Source of the DNA: Amborella trichopoda
Lineage: Eukaryota > Streptophyta > Magnoliopsida > Amborellales > Amborellaceae
NCBI RefSeq assembly: GCF_000471905.2
Contig: NW_006498507.1
Coordinates: forward strand, 1,241,292-1,305,291
Direction: 5' to 3'
DNA: 64,000 nucleotides
Positions within the stretch are counted from its first letter, which is position 1, and each line of letters opens with the position of its first letter. The notes below the pieces were generated by a model, which was not told where the DNA came from, did no database searches, and saw nothing but the letters and a program-made list of their open reading frames with translations. This document shows, in pieces, positions 43,101 through 54,640 of this stretch. Both the position numbers and the translations under genes were made by a program.

Positions 43101-46100
43101 AGAATGGATTTTGCCATGATTTCAATGGTTTTCTGAATCTTATCAAGGCAATGATCTTAAGAGTTCCTGGGCTTTGGGCTTGGCTTGATTGGTTAGATGT
43201 TGATAATTGCAGTGTCACATCCAAGGTCTGAATCAGAGTTTAATAGCACAGAACTGGATAGGAGCTGGGCCTGAATTGGGCTCGCAGAGTACTAACTCTG
43301 ACCAGTCAACAAGACTCATAGAATAATCACTGGATTTTGTTTAAATACCTCGATAGACTCGGCTTACCCGAGTTAGTGTGTGTGCGTGTGTGTGTGTGTA
43401 TTTAATTTTAGGATCATTCAGGAAACGAAATTTCACATAAATAATATTTTCTCACATACTCTTTTTCTGTGGTTCTCAAGTTATTAATATAAATTGGATC
43501 TATATGAAGTTTTCTTTTGTACAAAGCATTTTCTGTATTGTTATCAGGTCAAAGCATGGTTACGTAGAAACTTGCTTGGATCTGCATCCTTAGGACTAGG
43601 TGTACTGTTCCCCAGAGGTTGGTATAGGCCGATTCCAAATGTATTTATAGCTATGTTGCAATGGGAAGGACACATGTGTCAACATCTAACATGGATACAA
43701 GTGTCAAAGATGTCAATCCTAAAGTTGGAATTTAATAAACGGCACATCCATCCATCATTTAAAGGAGGGGGAGGTGGGATTGTAAGAGAGTTTTAGTACT
43801 TCCATTGTCACATTTCAACAGAAAGCGTTAACAGAATTTCTAATTTTCTGAAGTGGCAGACATTGCCATCTCCATGACACTTGCCAAAAACCTTGGACAT
43901 GCATTCCAAGTTACAGAGATTTGTGGGAAGATGGTTGTCCCTCATAGTAGACACATGTTCTATTAGAAGTGTATCCCATTTTGTACAGGCAATGTGTTCC
44001 TTGCGTGCTGGTACCTATATATGCGCCAAATACTTAGCTAGATGGATCCAAGATCCTCACCATGTTTTTGAGGTCATCAAGAATACCAAATTGGATGATA
44101 AACGGTTTTGTTCTTTAACTGCAGGTTTTGTTCCTGGTGCTTAAGTGATAGTTCTTGAATTGGACTTGAATGGTATTTTCTGTTAGTCTAGGATCCTTTA
44201 CACACTTTATTGGGTCAAAGGTTATGCTTTCCTTTCCCATTCCTTTTTAGTCAATTAAAGTTCACTAGAATAACGTTTTCTTGTTAGTTGGATTGCTAAA
44301 GGATGTTAAATTGGACAGTCTTGTTCTTAGTTTCCAGAATATTGGTCTAAAAGTCTGGAATTGGATTTTCTTGAAAACGAAGTTTCCCTATACAAGTTAG
44401 TGGGTTTAACTCTGTATTTCCCTTTTTAACATCGATATTAAATTGGACAAGTATTGTGTTTCTCATTAGTCATTAGTTGCATTATTCATCATTGTTCTCT
44501 AGTTAACGATGTTAGAGTGAGATCGTAGTTCGACTCGTAGTCAGTTGGCCGCCAGGTCTAGGCGGCATGGTTACTTAGCAGCCCGAACTTTGCAGGCAAG
44601 ATTTCTCAGAACCCAACTCGGGAGTAACCTAGTTGGGTTGACCTGGGTGAATCATATATTTGACCTGCCACGTTTCGAACTGTGAATTGGATGAATCTGG
44701 TGCTTTCAAAATTCTTTTTCTTTATGGCCTGAATATGAACTCAAAGATCTTGGCTTTAGTCTGTGTCCTGGAGGGTGCCAAATTAGACAAAACTAGATTT
44801 CTCCTTGATAAATATAAGATTTGTTTGGCAATTATTTAGAAACAATTTTGATATTGGATATTGGCTTTCCTTGAAATATGGTACTTTCAATGCAAGTTAG
44901 CTGTGGTTTCTATGCTATTTTCTCTTTGTTTTTTGTGGCATCAAGGATATCGAGTTAGACGTAGATTGTGGTTTTTTGTCATATAGTATAATCCATGCCC
45001 ACACATCATATGAAGAAGTTGATTGAATGGCTGTTTTTTTTAGGAAATTCTGTGTTTCGTTGGATTGATTTTTCTAAATGGAATAACTACCAATTTTTCT
45101 AAATGGAATAACTATCGCACTTGACCATCTACCACTAGCCTTTGAAGGCATATATATTAGTGCTCCTTCTACCACTTGCCACCTTCCAACCTGTATCATG
45201 TCTTCATTATCATCAGAAATTCTACGTTTTGTGGTTGTCACTAGTTTTCATATTTTACTGCCTTTTTTGCTTGGGCGCTTTGGGTTGAATTCTTGGAATT
45301 CTGAATGAATTTTATGTCAGGCATTTGGTTTTGCATTTAAGAATTCCCTTCAGTTTATTTACTCTATAGTTTGAAATTTTGGATCTTGAGGTTTTGAGTT
45401 TTGGAATCTTTTGTTTTCTTAAGCCGAGAAATAGGACGGTGTTTCAGCATTTTGATTTATATTTTCTCATTTTGTTTCTCTTTTCTATGATTACTTTGTT
45501 ACCTCGTTTTTATGCTTTTTATTTCAGTTATATATTTATTTTTTCATGATACAGACAAATATTTTCAACATATTACATTTTGGATATGATAGGGCTTACA
45601 GTGAGATAACTTCTTTTCATTTGGAAACTTGAGGGACATAAGTCTGATTATAAACTTGTGAATAGTTAAGCGTGCTTTTTGTATCCAGGTAATGGCTTAG
45701 TTTGATAGGGCTTACAGTGAGATGACTTCCTTCCATTTAGGAAACTTGAGGGACATAGGTCTTGATTATAAACTTGTGAATAGTTAAGAATGGCTAGTTG
45801 TTCATTATTATATCTACTTATACATTTGTAGTTGGAATTAAGGTTTTTTCCTTTTGTGTTTATATTGTACTATAAAATTTCTTCAGTGGTTATGCATCAG
45901 TCAATATTTGTGGGACACGGTTTCTATGCGGCCAGCCCGCATAATGTAGAAATGCGGGCTTGGCAATAAATATAAATTTTAAATATAATTTGATCCTAAT
46001 TTTTAGAGAATATATAATCTTTAACATGGAGATTATGAATATGAACCACAATTTTACATCCATCTTTAAGATGGACCACAATTTTACATCCATCTTTAAG

Positions 46101-47203
46101 ATGGACCACAATTTTACATCCATCTTTAAGATGGATGTTTTATACCTCTAGACCGCATATTGTAGAAATGCGGTCCTGCCTGCATGAAAATTTTGTTTCC
46201 ATATGGGAGCGCTTAGAATTGTGCATAATTATTTTCTTTCTTTTTTTTTCCTATTCATGAATTTCGAGATACTTATCAAGAATCATGAGAACTTGAAGAT
46301 GTTGGTCAAAGGCCAATGGAAGGGACCATCAGAATTGCTTAGAATTGTGCATAATTATTTTCTTTCTTTTTTTCCTATTCACGGATTTTGAGATGTACTT
46401 ATCAAGAATCATGAGAACTTGAAGTTGTTGGTCAAAGGCCAATGGGAGGGACCATCAGAATTGGTCCATTTCATATCGTTCAAATACTACGATACTATTT
46501 GCCATTGTTATAAGGTTACAATCACACTTGTATTTGCCGTTGTTATAAGGTTACAATCACGCTTGGATTGTGTCACGAACTTTGAGAAATTTGTTTTGAG
46601 CTGAGTCTAATCAATTACACACTTACAACCACTCAATTTAAAATCTGACGGGCAAAAGTGATTGTGACATCTTTGTACTAAAACTAAATGGTGTTTTTAT
46701 ATATTTTTCCAAATCTCATCCCGCAAAGTGTAGAGCTTAGCCTTGTGGCTAGCTGATTTAGATGTTTCGGCTTTGTTGGGTCACATAACACATCCATGTG
46801 ATCATAAGACTTCCATGGTGTTTTGAGGGCGACTTGAGAACCAGTTATTTGGTTTGTGGTTTTGAGAGGGAGAGAGAGATTCCAAAACTGTTCTGATGAG
46901 AGCCACTTTGCAGGTATCCCAAGCGAGAAGCAACCGGCTGCTAATCCTGAGAAGGGGTCTTCTTCTCAAGCCGAGCATAAGCGCAGGCGAGTTTCAGGCG
47001 AAGAAGAGGGCAGTGATTCTCCTCTAAGGGACCAATTACTCCAACTACTTGAGAGGAATAGCAGAGTCTTAACAGCTCAGCTCGAAGCTCAGAATTTGAA
47101 CTGTCAGCTTGACCGAAACCAGAGAAAGGATCATGCTGAGAGCTTGGTTGGTGTCCTAAACAAACTTGCAGATGCTCTTGGAAGAATTGCAGACAAATTG
47201 TAG
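40137..47203 (+). CDS. ASR3: ASR3-like trihelix transcriptional repressor
   Basis: Two exons, 40137-41010 and 46914-47203, joined in phase over a 5.9 kb GT-AG intron; 387 residues. Residues 46-160 form the trihelix DNA-binding domain with the three spaced tryptophans (W49, W90, W113) and the SH4/ASR3-type text PRWTRQEILVLIQGKRVAES, YCKRHGVDRGPVQCRKRWSN and LPGFFDREVFDVL. An LPLGL at residues 26-30 fits the LxLxL EAR repression motif. A linker repeats RVSE several times (172-210) and is acidic toward its end. Exon 2 encodes a basic patch (HKRRR) and a C-terminal coiled coil (LRDQLLQLLERNSRVL through the end). Arabidopsis ASR3 is a nuclear repressor of immune-response genes; orthology rests on motif recall. 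Exon 1 is strikingly GC-rich against the AT-rich intron. It looks intact. Confidence 0.9.
42991..43132. repeat. 71 bp tandem duplication
   Basis: CTTTATTTCTCTGGCTAAAA and CTTTATTTCTCTTGCTAAAA open two near-identical 71 bp units. Confidence 0.88.
43376..43400. repeat. (GT)n microsatellite
   Basis: An almost pure GT run with one GC interruption. Confidence 0.9.
45588..45790. repeat. Imperfect duplication, about 118 bp apart
   Basis: GATAGGGCTTACAGTGAGAT occurs at 45588 and 45706 and is followed each time by GAAACTTGAGGGACATA and ATTATAAACTTGTGAATAG. Confidence 0.85.
46045..46134. repeat. 30 bp perfect triplication
   Basis: Three head-to-tail units starting ACCACAATTTTACATCCATC at 46045, 46075 and 46105. 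Thirty is a multiple of three, so open frames cross it on both strands, but they are shadows. Confidence 0.95.
46212..46462. repeat. 126 bp tandem duplication
   Basis: CTTAGAATTGTGCATAATTA begins copies at 46212 and 46338; both end with GGGACCATCAGAATTG. Confidence 0.9.
46583..46705. mobile_element. MITE family B, partial copy
   Basis: GATTGTGACATCTTTGTACT and AACTAAATGGTGTTTTTATA match one arm of the family B ends. The other arm is unclear. Confidence 0.4.
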
Positions 47204-48181
47204 GGAGAAAAGAGGCAAACTTCGTACTAGTTGTAGGATAGAGAAAAGCATGAAGAATTCATACAAGTTCTAGAGAAAGGAAGGCATGAAAGTTGGAGAA
47301 AGCTATTATTAGAATCAATAACAAAACTGCTAGTTTTCTGCTCTTGCAGAAACAGGAAAGCTTGCATATAAATTCAAACCATCTACTGAAGAAACACACT
47401 TAAAACGTTGGATGTCGCAGTGCTCATTGGGCAGCCTGTGTTGGTTTCCTCGTGGGGTTTCTTCGTTGTCATATTTTTGGCCCAATTTTTTTGGGAGCAT
47501 TGTATAGTTTTACCTTTTTCACTGTTTCTATTTTATTTAAAATTATATAGGCGATCAGCCATGATATTGGTGTATATTCAGGGTATAGACTTATACTTCA
47601 TAATATGAACTGTTGAAGAAGAATTCGATAGCCATTTCGAATGGGTTTGAGCCAGTGTTCCTATCATTTTCTTCTCCTTAAAGTTGTTCCATCTCTTATA
47701 TCCTTTCCTGCTCATCCTTTGTTTACTCTGGACCCACACACCAACACACTTCCACACCCACCCTCTCTCCGCTCCCTTTGAGCACCAACCATGCCTAAAT
47801 CTAAAGAAAGAAGAACCAAGTGCACAATTTTTAACTCGGACCCCCAAAATTTGGAAAGAACAACAATTGCATAATGTCTGAGAACAGATTTATATTATAT
47901 AAATGTAAAATATTCAGATTTCATCTTTGACACAAATTTGAAAAAGAACCACAACCGCATAATGTCTGGCCTGATTCATATACATGCTCACTATATGTAC
48001 ACAATATTTTACTTCTTTCAGAGCCTTTTAGAAAACCCAAAAACTCCATTCATAACTTCAGCTCAAACCCCAGCAATGAGTAGAAACCCAAATATTCCCA
48101 CAAAAATTCATAAAGATCCAAGCTAAAAGGAGCAGATTGTGGCAATCCATCCAATCCATAAACACTTAACCTTGAACACGG
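47204..48181. other. Convergent 3' intergenic region (ASR3-like / TSSC4-like)
   Basis: The region between two facing stop codons. It should hold both 3' UTRs. No further gene is seen. Confidence 0.6.
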
Positions 48182-51100
48182 TCAATCAAGAACAGAGACA
48201 TCAGAGCTCACCTTAGACCTATACCGGCGTTCTCCTCTTTGCGTCCTCTCTCTCTCTACCTCCATTTCATCCTCCTCCATTGAGCACACCTCACTTTCTC
48301 CTGTATCACTAGCTGCAATAGCAACAGGACAAGCAAACCCTCCTTCTGATTCACTCCTTGTATCAGAGCTTTCCTTCATAGCTTTTGCATTACCCATCTT
48401 CTTCTTAGGCATGAAAGTCACAGGAACAGGAGATTTCATGGAGTAAGCTTCACAGTTTCCTTCACTGCTTGATAAGTTAACAGTCTCTTGAAAAGCATTG
48501 AGGTTTGAGTTTTCATCATCCTGGTTTGACCAGTCTAGAGTGTAGTGAATATATTTTGAGGGGTTGCGGATGTAATCGGGAACTACTCGGGCATCAGTAT
48601 AATTGGAAGAGCTTGTTTCTCTCACTTCACTTGTTTTTGTCGTTAAAGTTGTTTCTCCTACATCAGTATTTTCATTGGAGGGGCTGAGATCTAGTTTGCA
48701 GTTTGGATCGAAACGAACACGTTTTCTTGACTCGGGATTGGCCTGATCTCTCTGCCTCTTCAAGATGGGTTTCACCTCCACTGCTTCTTTAGTATTTTCA
48801 GGTTGAGTATCCATGGTCTCAACTGTTTGTTTGGTCTCTTTTTCTGGCTTATGTGTGTCATCCTCCATATCATGGACCCCATCTTTATTTTTTTTGACTC
48901 TCTCTCTTGCAGCCTCGTCATCATCTTCTTTAAGCCTCTTTTTTGCGGCAAAGTGATTGGCTTGAGGATGCCTCGTGATGTTACCTTCGTTGTGAGAATT
49001 TATATGAGGTTTGGTGTCTGTAACATCTCTCATGTAAAGACGCTCACTTGCATTTTCCCTACCAACTGCAACTCTGTCAAATTCATCTTCTTCATCCTGG
49101 AAGAGACAATCTCAAGTTAAATAAGAATAAAGGTCTTGTTTATTGGTGAAGAAAGGCCTCTAAAATGACTTTTAAAAAATTAAAAATTTTCTCAAACGAC
49201 TAAACAAATAACTGGCATCTATTTCATCCCCCAAATTATGCACAAACTAAAGTTCTATTAAGAACTTCAATTTCACATAATAGTGTACCAAATATCAATC
49301 TATGTAAAACGCATTTGTTATCAAATATATAAGAACCGAACTAATAGTAGAAAATGATACAAGCAAAACGTTGCAGACTGAAAGTTTGGTTGACAGTAAT
49401 TCCTGTTAGAAAGCTGCTTGAAGGTGTACATGTGGATGATGGCCTCAGCGTCATCCATGGTTTCTGTTTTAGTTACACTCATGGCATATCAAAATGGTAT
49501 TCTATTTTATCTTTTATTTTAAAAAATCATAGTACTTGGTCTCAAGCTTTTCCAAAATTAGATGACGAGTAATATAGTGTGGTAACATATGTGCCACGAA
49601 TTCTGCAGTTGATGAGCTAATTTTTGATGCCCTGCACATGATAACTTAAATTTAGAAACACATAACTAAATCTAATATTTTGCTCAAAGTTCACTAATAG
49701 CGCATTTAATTTTTGGAAGAGGTGGCTTTGGAATCTGCCACTTCCCACTACTGTAGCACTTTCCCATTTGATTATGGAAGTACTACAGGTTTTTTGAGAG
49801 CCGCAGTATTCCGCAGCACCCAAAACAATGTTAAAAATAGAAAACAGCGTCTTCCATGGGGAACCATGGAAGAGGCGATTTCCATGCGTTGGGAAGTCGC
49901 AAAGCGCAATCAAACACACCATAAATGGTTAGTTTTACAAATGTGGAAGCTCCAGTGTGGTGTTTTGGCTGTTGGTTATTAATGTGATACCCATTTTGCA
50001 TATGGGGATCAAGAGTGAGAACTTTGAAGTTTGCGCATCTAATAAAAGAATAAGAATGCACAGCAAAAACTTGCTAAATAAAATAAAATAAAGAAACCAA
50101 AGCAATTCATTGAGCATACTGCAAAGATTTGTGCACATACTCATCTTCAGCATGACCAAAATTACAAAACAAGAAAAAGAATAAAATGACCAAAATAAAA
50201 AAATTTCAGTCTTTTTTTTTTTTGAGGAAATGGTGCCTTAAAAACTTTTCAATCTTCATCTCAATCTTATTCTCCAAATTTCAAAATCCCCAACTAGATT
50301 GAAATTTCAAAAAAATTTCAGTAGGAACACGTTTTCCACAAGTTAATTGAAAGAATAGTTTTACGAATGTGGGAGATCACGCCTTTGGCCATTGATTTAG
50401 TGGCAAGATACCCAATTTGCAGATGGGAAATAAGTTTGTCCAGCTTCCTTAAAAATTTGAAGGTTCGAACAAAATCTAATAATGGCAATATGAATATGCA
50501 GCAACAAATTGACAACAAAGAAAGAAAAATAGAAAGAAATATTCACAACAATATATGCATATATCCATCTTCAACACATCCAAAATCGCAAATTTTCCAA
50601 TTGCTACGTGAACAGCTTAAGCTACCATCTCAAATTTAATATCCAAACTCTGGAATCCCCATCAAAGTTGAAATTAAGCAACATTTTCAAGCGATAATTC
50701 ATGGCTACATGATTTGGCAAGTTTTTGAAAATGAGAGATGTCATGGGCAAGCTAAACTGAGAAACCAGCCTACTAACTTGGTGGACCAATTCTTGTTTCC
50801 AATGACGAGAAACCAGCCTACTAACTTGGTGGATCGATTCTTGTTTCCAATGGCAAATAATCATGAATTTTGCATGCTTTTTAGATTTTGTTTTTATTTT
50901 ATTTAATACAAGTGGAAATTTTTGTTGCGGGTTTATTTGAAAGAGGGTATTTACTAAAAAAAAAGTGGAAATTTTTGTTGCGGGTTCATTTGAAAGAGGG
51001 TATTTTACTAAAAAAAAAAAGTGGAAATTTTTGTTGCGGGTTCATTTGAAAGAGGGTATTTTACCAAATGGAAATTTTTGTTGCGAGGATGATTTTTTTA

Positions 51101-52074
51101 GGTTTTTTTGCGGGTTCATTTGAAAATAGAAATTTGAAAATGGAAAATTGGAAGTGGAAATGTGAAAGTGGAAATTTTTGTTGCGGGTTCATTTGAAACC
51201 TAAAACTCATCCAAGTTTTTTTTTCAGTGGCCATGACCCAGAACTGCCTGGGCAGGAGGGCGGTCCGTTTAATAGTCAAAATAGCCTGGAATAATTGCAG
51301 ATAAATTACAATACTATAAATTTCATCATACTCCACTTCTTTTTTTCATATTTTTCATAGAAATTATTTTCAAATTCCCAGAGAACCCTCAGTTTAATAG
51401 TCAAAATAGTCTGGAATAATTGCAGATAAATTACAATACCATAAATTTCATCATACTCCACTTTCTTTTCTTTTTTCGTATTTTTTATAGAAATTATTTT
51501 CAAATTCCCAGAGAACCCTAAATAGTGCTTCCTAACTCAATCTCAACCTTCTCAGCAAACCGAAAGAAAAGAGCAGGCAATTCAAAATTCATACAGAAAT
51601 TTTTTTATCAATAAACATATCCCTAAAAAACAATCTTTAAGCTACATCATTAGAAAAAAGAAAAACAGCATAAAAAACAAGTCAAAACATAAATAGAAAT
51701 CTTACCTCTCGATCAAGAGTGGAATCCCGTCCAATGTCCTTCTGCAATGCCCGATACTCCTCCTCATCACAACCCTTTGATGCCTCTCCCATTTCCTCCT
51801 CATCAATAGCTTCAAGATCATCTTCAATCGCATCACGAGAAACCCTAGCTTTTCTATCTATTCTCCGCCTTTCACGGCCTGAGACTTCATCAAAGAAAGA
51901 AGAACAAGGAATATTTTCCCTTGCTTCGTCTGGTTCATCCCTGCTCCATTCTCGCTTCTCAACAGCGTCATCGCTCAGAGACCAGGCTTGGGGAGATAAT
52001 GAAGAGAGAGAAGGCAAGGACTGAAACAGAGAGCCAAAGGCCTTGCTAACCCTAATTTTGAAATCGTCAGCCAT
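48182..52074 (-). CDS. TSSC4-like U5 snRNP assembly factor
   Basis: Two minus-strand exons, 52074-51706 and 49096-48182, joined in phase 0 across a 2609 bp GT-AG intron; 427 residues. The N-terminus MADDFKIRVSKAFGSL with WSLSDDAVEKREWSRDEPDE is the usual opening of plant TSSC4-domain proteins. Over the junction it reads STLDRE, then DEEDEFDRVAVGRENASERL and YMRDVTD. Further marks are RHPQANHFAAKKRLKEDDDE, KRVRFDPNCKLDLS and VPDYIRNPSKYIHYTLDWSN. The protein is highly charged and probably largely disordered. Human TSSC4 is a chaperone in U5 and tri-snRNP assembly in the nucleus; the plant role is inferred from family. A TATA box lies 72 bases upstream. It looks intact. Confidence 0.85.
50759..50854. 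repeat. 48 bp tandem duplication
   Basis: GAGAAACCAGCCTACTAACT starts copies at 50759 and 50807; only a few bases differ. Confidence 0.9.
50910..51200. repeat. TTGTTGCGGG tandem array
   Basis: About five units of roughly 45-55 bp, each with GTGGAAATTTTTGTTGCGGG and usually TTCATTTGAAAGAGGGTATT, then an A-run of changing length. The 3' units are more rearranged. Confidence 0.85.
51268..51515. repeat. 124 bp tandem duplication
   Basis: GTTTAATAGTCAAAATAG begins copies at 51268 and 51392; both contain GGAATAATTGCAGATAAATT and end with CAAATTCCCAGAGAACCCT. Confidence 0.92.
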
Positions 52075-52145
52075 TAAAGGAGCTTCCAGATTAAGCGCAG
52101 TAAAGGGACTGTAAAGCGATACCGCCTCTCGATATGGGGCGCGTC

Positions 52146-52154
52146 ATATTTATA
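52146..52154 (-). promoter_or_regulatory. TATA box of the TSSC4-like gene
   Basis: TATAAATAT on the minus strand, 72 bases upstream of the ATG, in a short GC-rich promoter (GCGCGTCAT and GGCCGGGC nearby). Confidence 0.6.
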
Positions 52155-52293
52155 GGAATTGCGCGGGCCGGGCTCGTGGTCTCGGTATATATCAAAGACA
52201 CCTAAGGCCTTATCCATTTTTCTGTTATTTTATTTACAAAAATTTATCTAGATGAATAATTTAATTATCTTTTTATCTTTTGATTTATTTTCA

Positions 52294-52856
52294 AAAGATA
52301 AAGTTTATCTAGAGCTGCTCTATACAATCAAATTAGATGGCATTGTTTTGATCTCAAAAATCCTCAAATTGATCATCTCGGCATCAAGATGCATGGACAT
52401 GAGAAAAAATGGATTTCAAGTTTTGAAAATAGTGCATCTTGTAACATATTTTTAAACCGTCAATTTTCAAGATTTTCAAGTTTTCGCAGATATACTCGCT
52501 CTACATTATTTTTGAAGCTCTAAATTTTATAGTTAGAGATGAAAATATTTTAAGGCTATCACAAAAATATCTATTATTAAACCTATATTTTTTACACAAT
52601 TTCAAGGTGTTCTAAAATAATGCATTTTACAACACATTATCTAGACCGCCCATTTTCAAGATTTTCATATATTTATAAATCTACTTTTATTTTAACTATT
52701 TTTTAAATTTAAAATTTTATAATTAAATATAAAAATAAATTTTCGTATATTTTTAACAAAAAATTTACATTAAATTTACATGCTATGATAAAATTTGTAG
52801 GTGCGCCGTAATTGGATTGCTTTAAGTTGCCACCTTATGAAAACCCCACCCGAATA
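52294..52856. mobile_element. MITE family A, one and a half copies
   Basis: The left part (52294-52615) has TTTATCTAGAGCTGCTCTAT, GATCATCTCGGCATCAAGAT and CAATTTTCAAGATTTTCAAG. A second partial copy (to about 52856) repeats TCTAGACCGCCCATTTTCAA and ends with GGTGCGCCGTAATTGGATTG and AAACCCCACCC. The two are fused without a full terminal repeat between them. Confidence 0.65.
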
Positions 52857-53505
52857 TAAATACTTCATCTTTGATAGGGAGATTGCTAACTATGCGAAAT
52901 TTTCTAATATAAAACCCTAGGGGAGAGCTTTGGCTTAGAAAATTTCGCTTAGTTAGACATTTTTATATATGGTGCCATCCGCATACAAAATATGTACCAC
53001 TTGTTATTTTCAGTTATCTTTAAATGGATAGGTGAAAGCATTGAACATCCTATCTTTTGATTTGATGGTTTGGTACATATCTTATTTTAATTTTATCTTT
53101 TATTTTTGTAGTAATTTTGACATGGAATTAAGGCATGCCATTTCCTAATAAACAAAAAACACCAAAAATATTTATGATAATAACAAATTACCAAAATATG
53201 CATGTAACTTGTATGGGTATTTGGTTATTTTTTATCCTAAATTTTATTTCTTATTTTTAAGAGGTGTGCCCTTATAAGAAATAGCCATTGCCCCAAATTT
53301 CACGAGATAACATATAAAACAAATAATAATAAAATAGTCTTAGGCATGATATTAGGATTGAAGCTATCCCAAGTGTCTATGTTTTTTATGTGGGTGATTC
53401 TAAATATACAGGTTTCTACAACACATCATTATTTTATAAATAAAATATTATAATTTTACTACAATATGTTATTTCATATGTGTTGAAAGAATGTATTAAT
53501 TAAGG
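52857..53505. other. Unassigned AT-rich DNA
   Basis: No gene or repeat that I recognise. Confidence 0.45.
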
Positions 53506-53890
53506 AAAAAGTTTATACTAAGTGTTAGGCCTTAAACAATGAAATTAAAGCGCGCCTTAAAATTTACTAGAAGAGGTTATCTTAATGCTTAAAAGCCTTC
53601 AAATTTGATCATCTTGACCTCAAGATGTATGAACAAGATAGAGAATAGATTTCAAGTCTTGAAAATAGTGCATCTTATGACGTATTATCTAGACTGTCAA
53701 TTTTCAAGATTTTTAAGTGTTCATAGAACTGTTCGATCTACACTATTTTTTAATATTTAAATATTATAATTAAAGATGGAAATAAAGTTTTAGGCAATTA
53801 TAAAGATTGATGATATTAAAACAAAATATTTCAACACTATTTGAAGGTACGCCTTAATTTAACTGTTTAGGGCGTCAACCTAACACAAAC
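53506..53890. mobile_element. MITE family A copy
   Basis: About 385 bp. The ends AAAAGTTTATACTAAGTGTT and GGGCGTCAACCTAACACAAA mirror loosely. The inner arms CCTTAAACAATGAAATTAAA and TTAATTTAACTGTTTAGGGC pair. The interior marks GATCATCTTGACCTCAAGAT and GTCAATTTTCAAGATTTTTA are present. Confidence 0.75.
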
Positions 53891-54244
53891 TTGTTTGTTT
53901 GTATGTATTATTGCTTAATCTTCTTCTTCTTTGTTTTCTTTTATTTTTTTTATTTTTTTTTATAAACATATATATCCTAGGTTTTGAGGTCTCTATGTTT
54001 AGATGCCTCCCAATTGTTTTTCTTCGTAGGGTCCCAATATTTGTACATTTAATTTGAAGGGCCAAAACTTAGTACCCCTTAATTTTTAGAGCAGCGACCT
54101 AACCCCAAATTTAGGGGTTTGAAATAAGGTATTGGCTTTCACCTTCATCTGGGTATGGCTATAGAAGATGAACTTCTAAGCCATGTTAAATTTGTTGAGT
54201 AATAGTGTTTCAAAAGAAGCAAGGGACTTTGGAATTTATTTGGG

Positions 54245-54640
54245 AGTTTTTTATAAAGGAAAAATGGTTTGATAGGGCTGCGGCACTACGAGAATAAGTA
54301 AATCTTCACCTCATATCTCATCGAAAATTATAGTTCAAGCATTGAAAAACATTACATCGATCATCTCGGGGTGAATATTATGTTTATGAAAAAAAATTAC
54401 GATTTTAAGCTCTAAAAATAGTACATATTATAAAAAATTATCTAAAACGTCCATTTCACCCTAAATGTAAATGTTCATAGATCCACAAGATCTCTACACT
54501 TTATTAGTTTTAAATCTTATATTCGGTATTGGAAATTGATTTTAGATCCATCATGAAATTTTTCAATACCCAAAGTTGCTTTCAAGACGAGAATCTGAGA
54601 TGAGGCTTTATTTTGTTTTCATAAAACCCATGCCTTAGAG
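54245..54640. mobile_element. Diverged MITE family A relative
   Basis: It keeps the interior order of family A (ATCATCTCGGGGTGAA, ACGTCCATTTCACCC, TTCATAGATCCACAAGATCT) but has different ends, with ATGAGGCTTTATTTTGTTTT at the right. The right end is shared with the fragment at about 57960-58115. Confidence 0.55.

Larger units (their letters stand above)
41011..46913 (+). other. 5.9 kb intron of the ASR3-like gene
   Basis: AT-rich with a high load of short tandem duplications: 71 bp (42991-43132), about 118 bp (45588-45790), 30 bp three times (46045-46134), 126 bp (46212-46462) and 33 bp (46498-46563). There are also AAAT and GT microsatellites and a partial family B MITE. Open frames at 43494-43796 and 43881-44144 have no family features I recognise. 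No internal exon is needed for the protein. Confidence 0.75.
49097..51705 (-). other. Intron of the TSSC4-like gene, rich in duplications
   Basis: It contains an old diverged duplication (about 49925-50200 against 50352-50600, sharing TAGTTTTAC.AATGTGG and a run of later matches), a 48 bp duplication (50759-50854), a family of TTTTTGTTGCGGGTT units (50910-51200) and a 124 bp duplication (51268-51515). No convincing exon is present. Confidence 0.7.

Noticed and set aside
43494-44144. Two open frames in the ASR3-like intron
   Set aside because: No recognised motif and no codon-level constraint; the host protein is complete without them.
45890-46123. Minus-strand frame with repeated MDVKLWSILK
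   Set aside because: It comes from the 30 bp triplication, whose length happens to be a multiple of three.
50910-51200. Regularly spaced repeats resembling a CRISPR array
   Set aside because: Plant nuclear context, drifting unit length, and spacers that are just A-runs; an ordinary tandem repeat.
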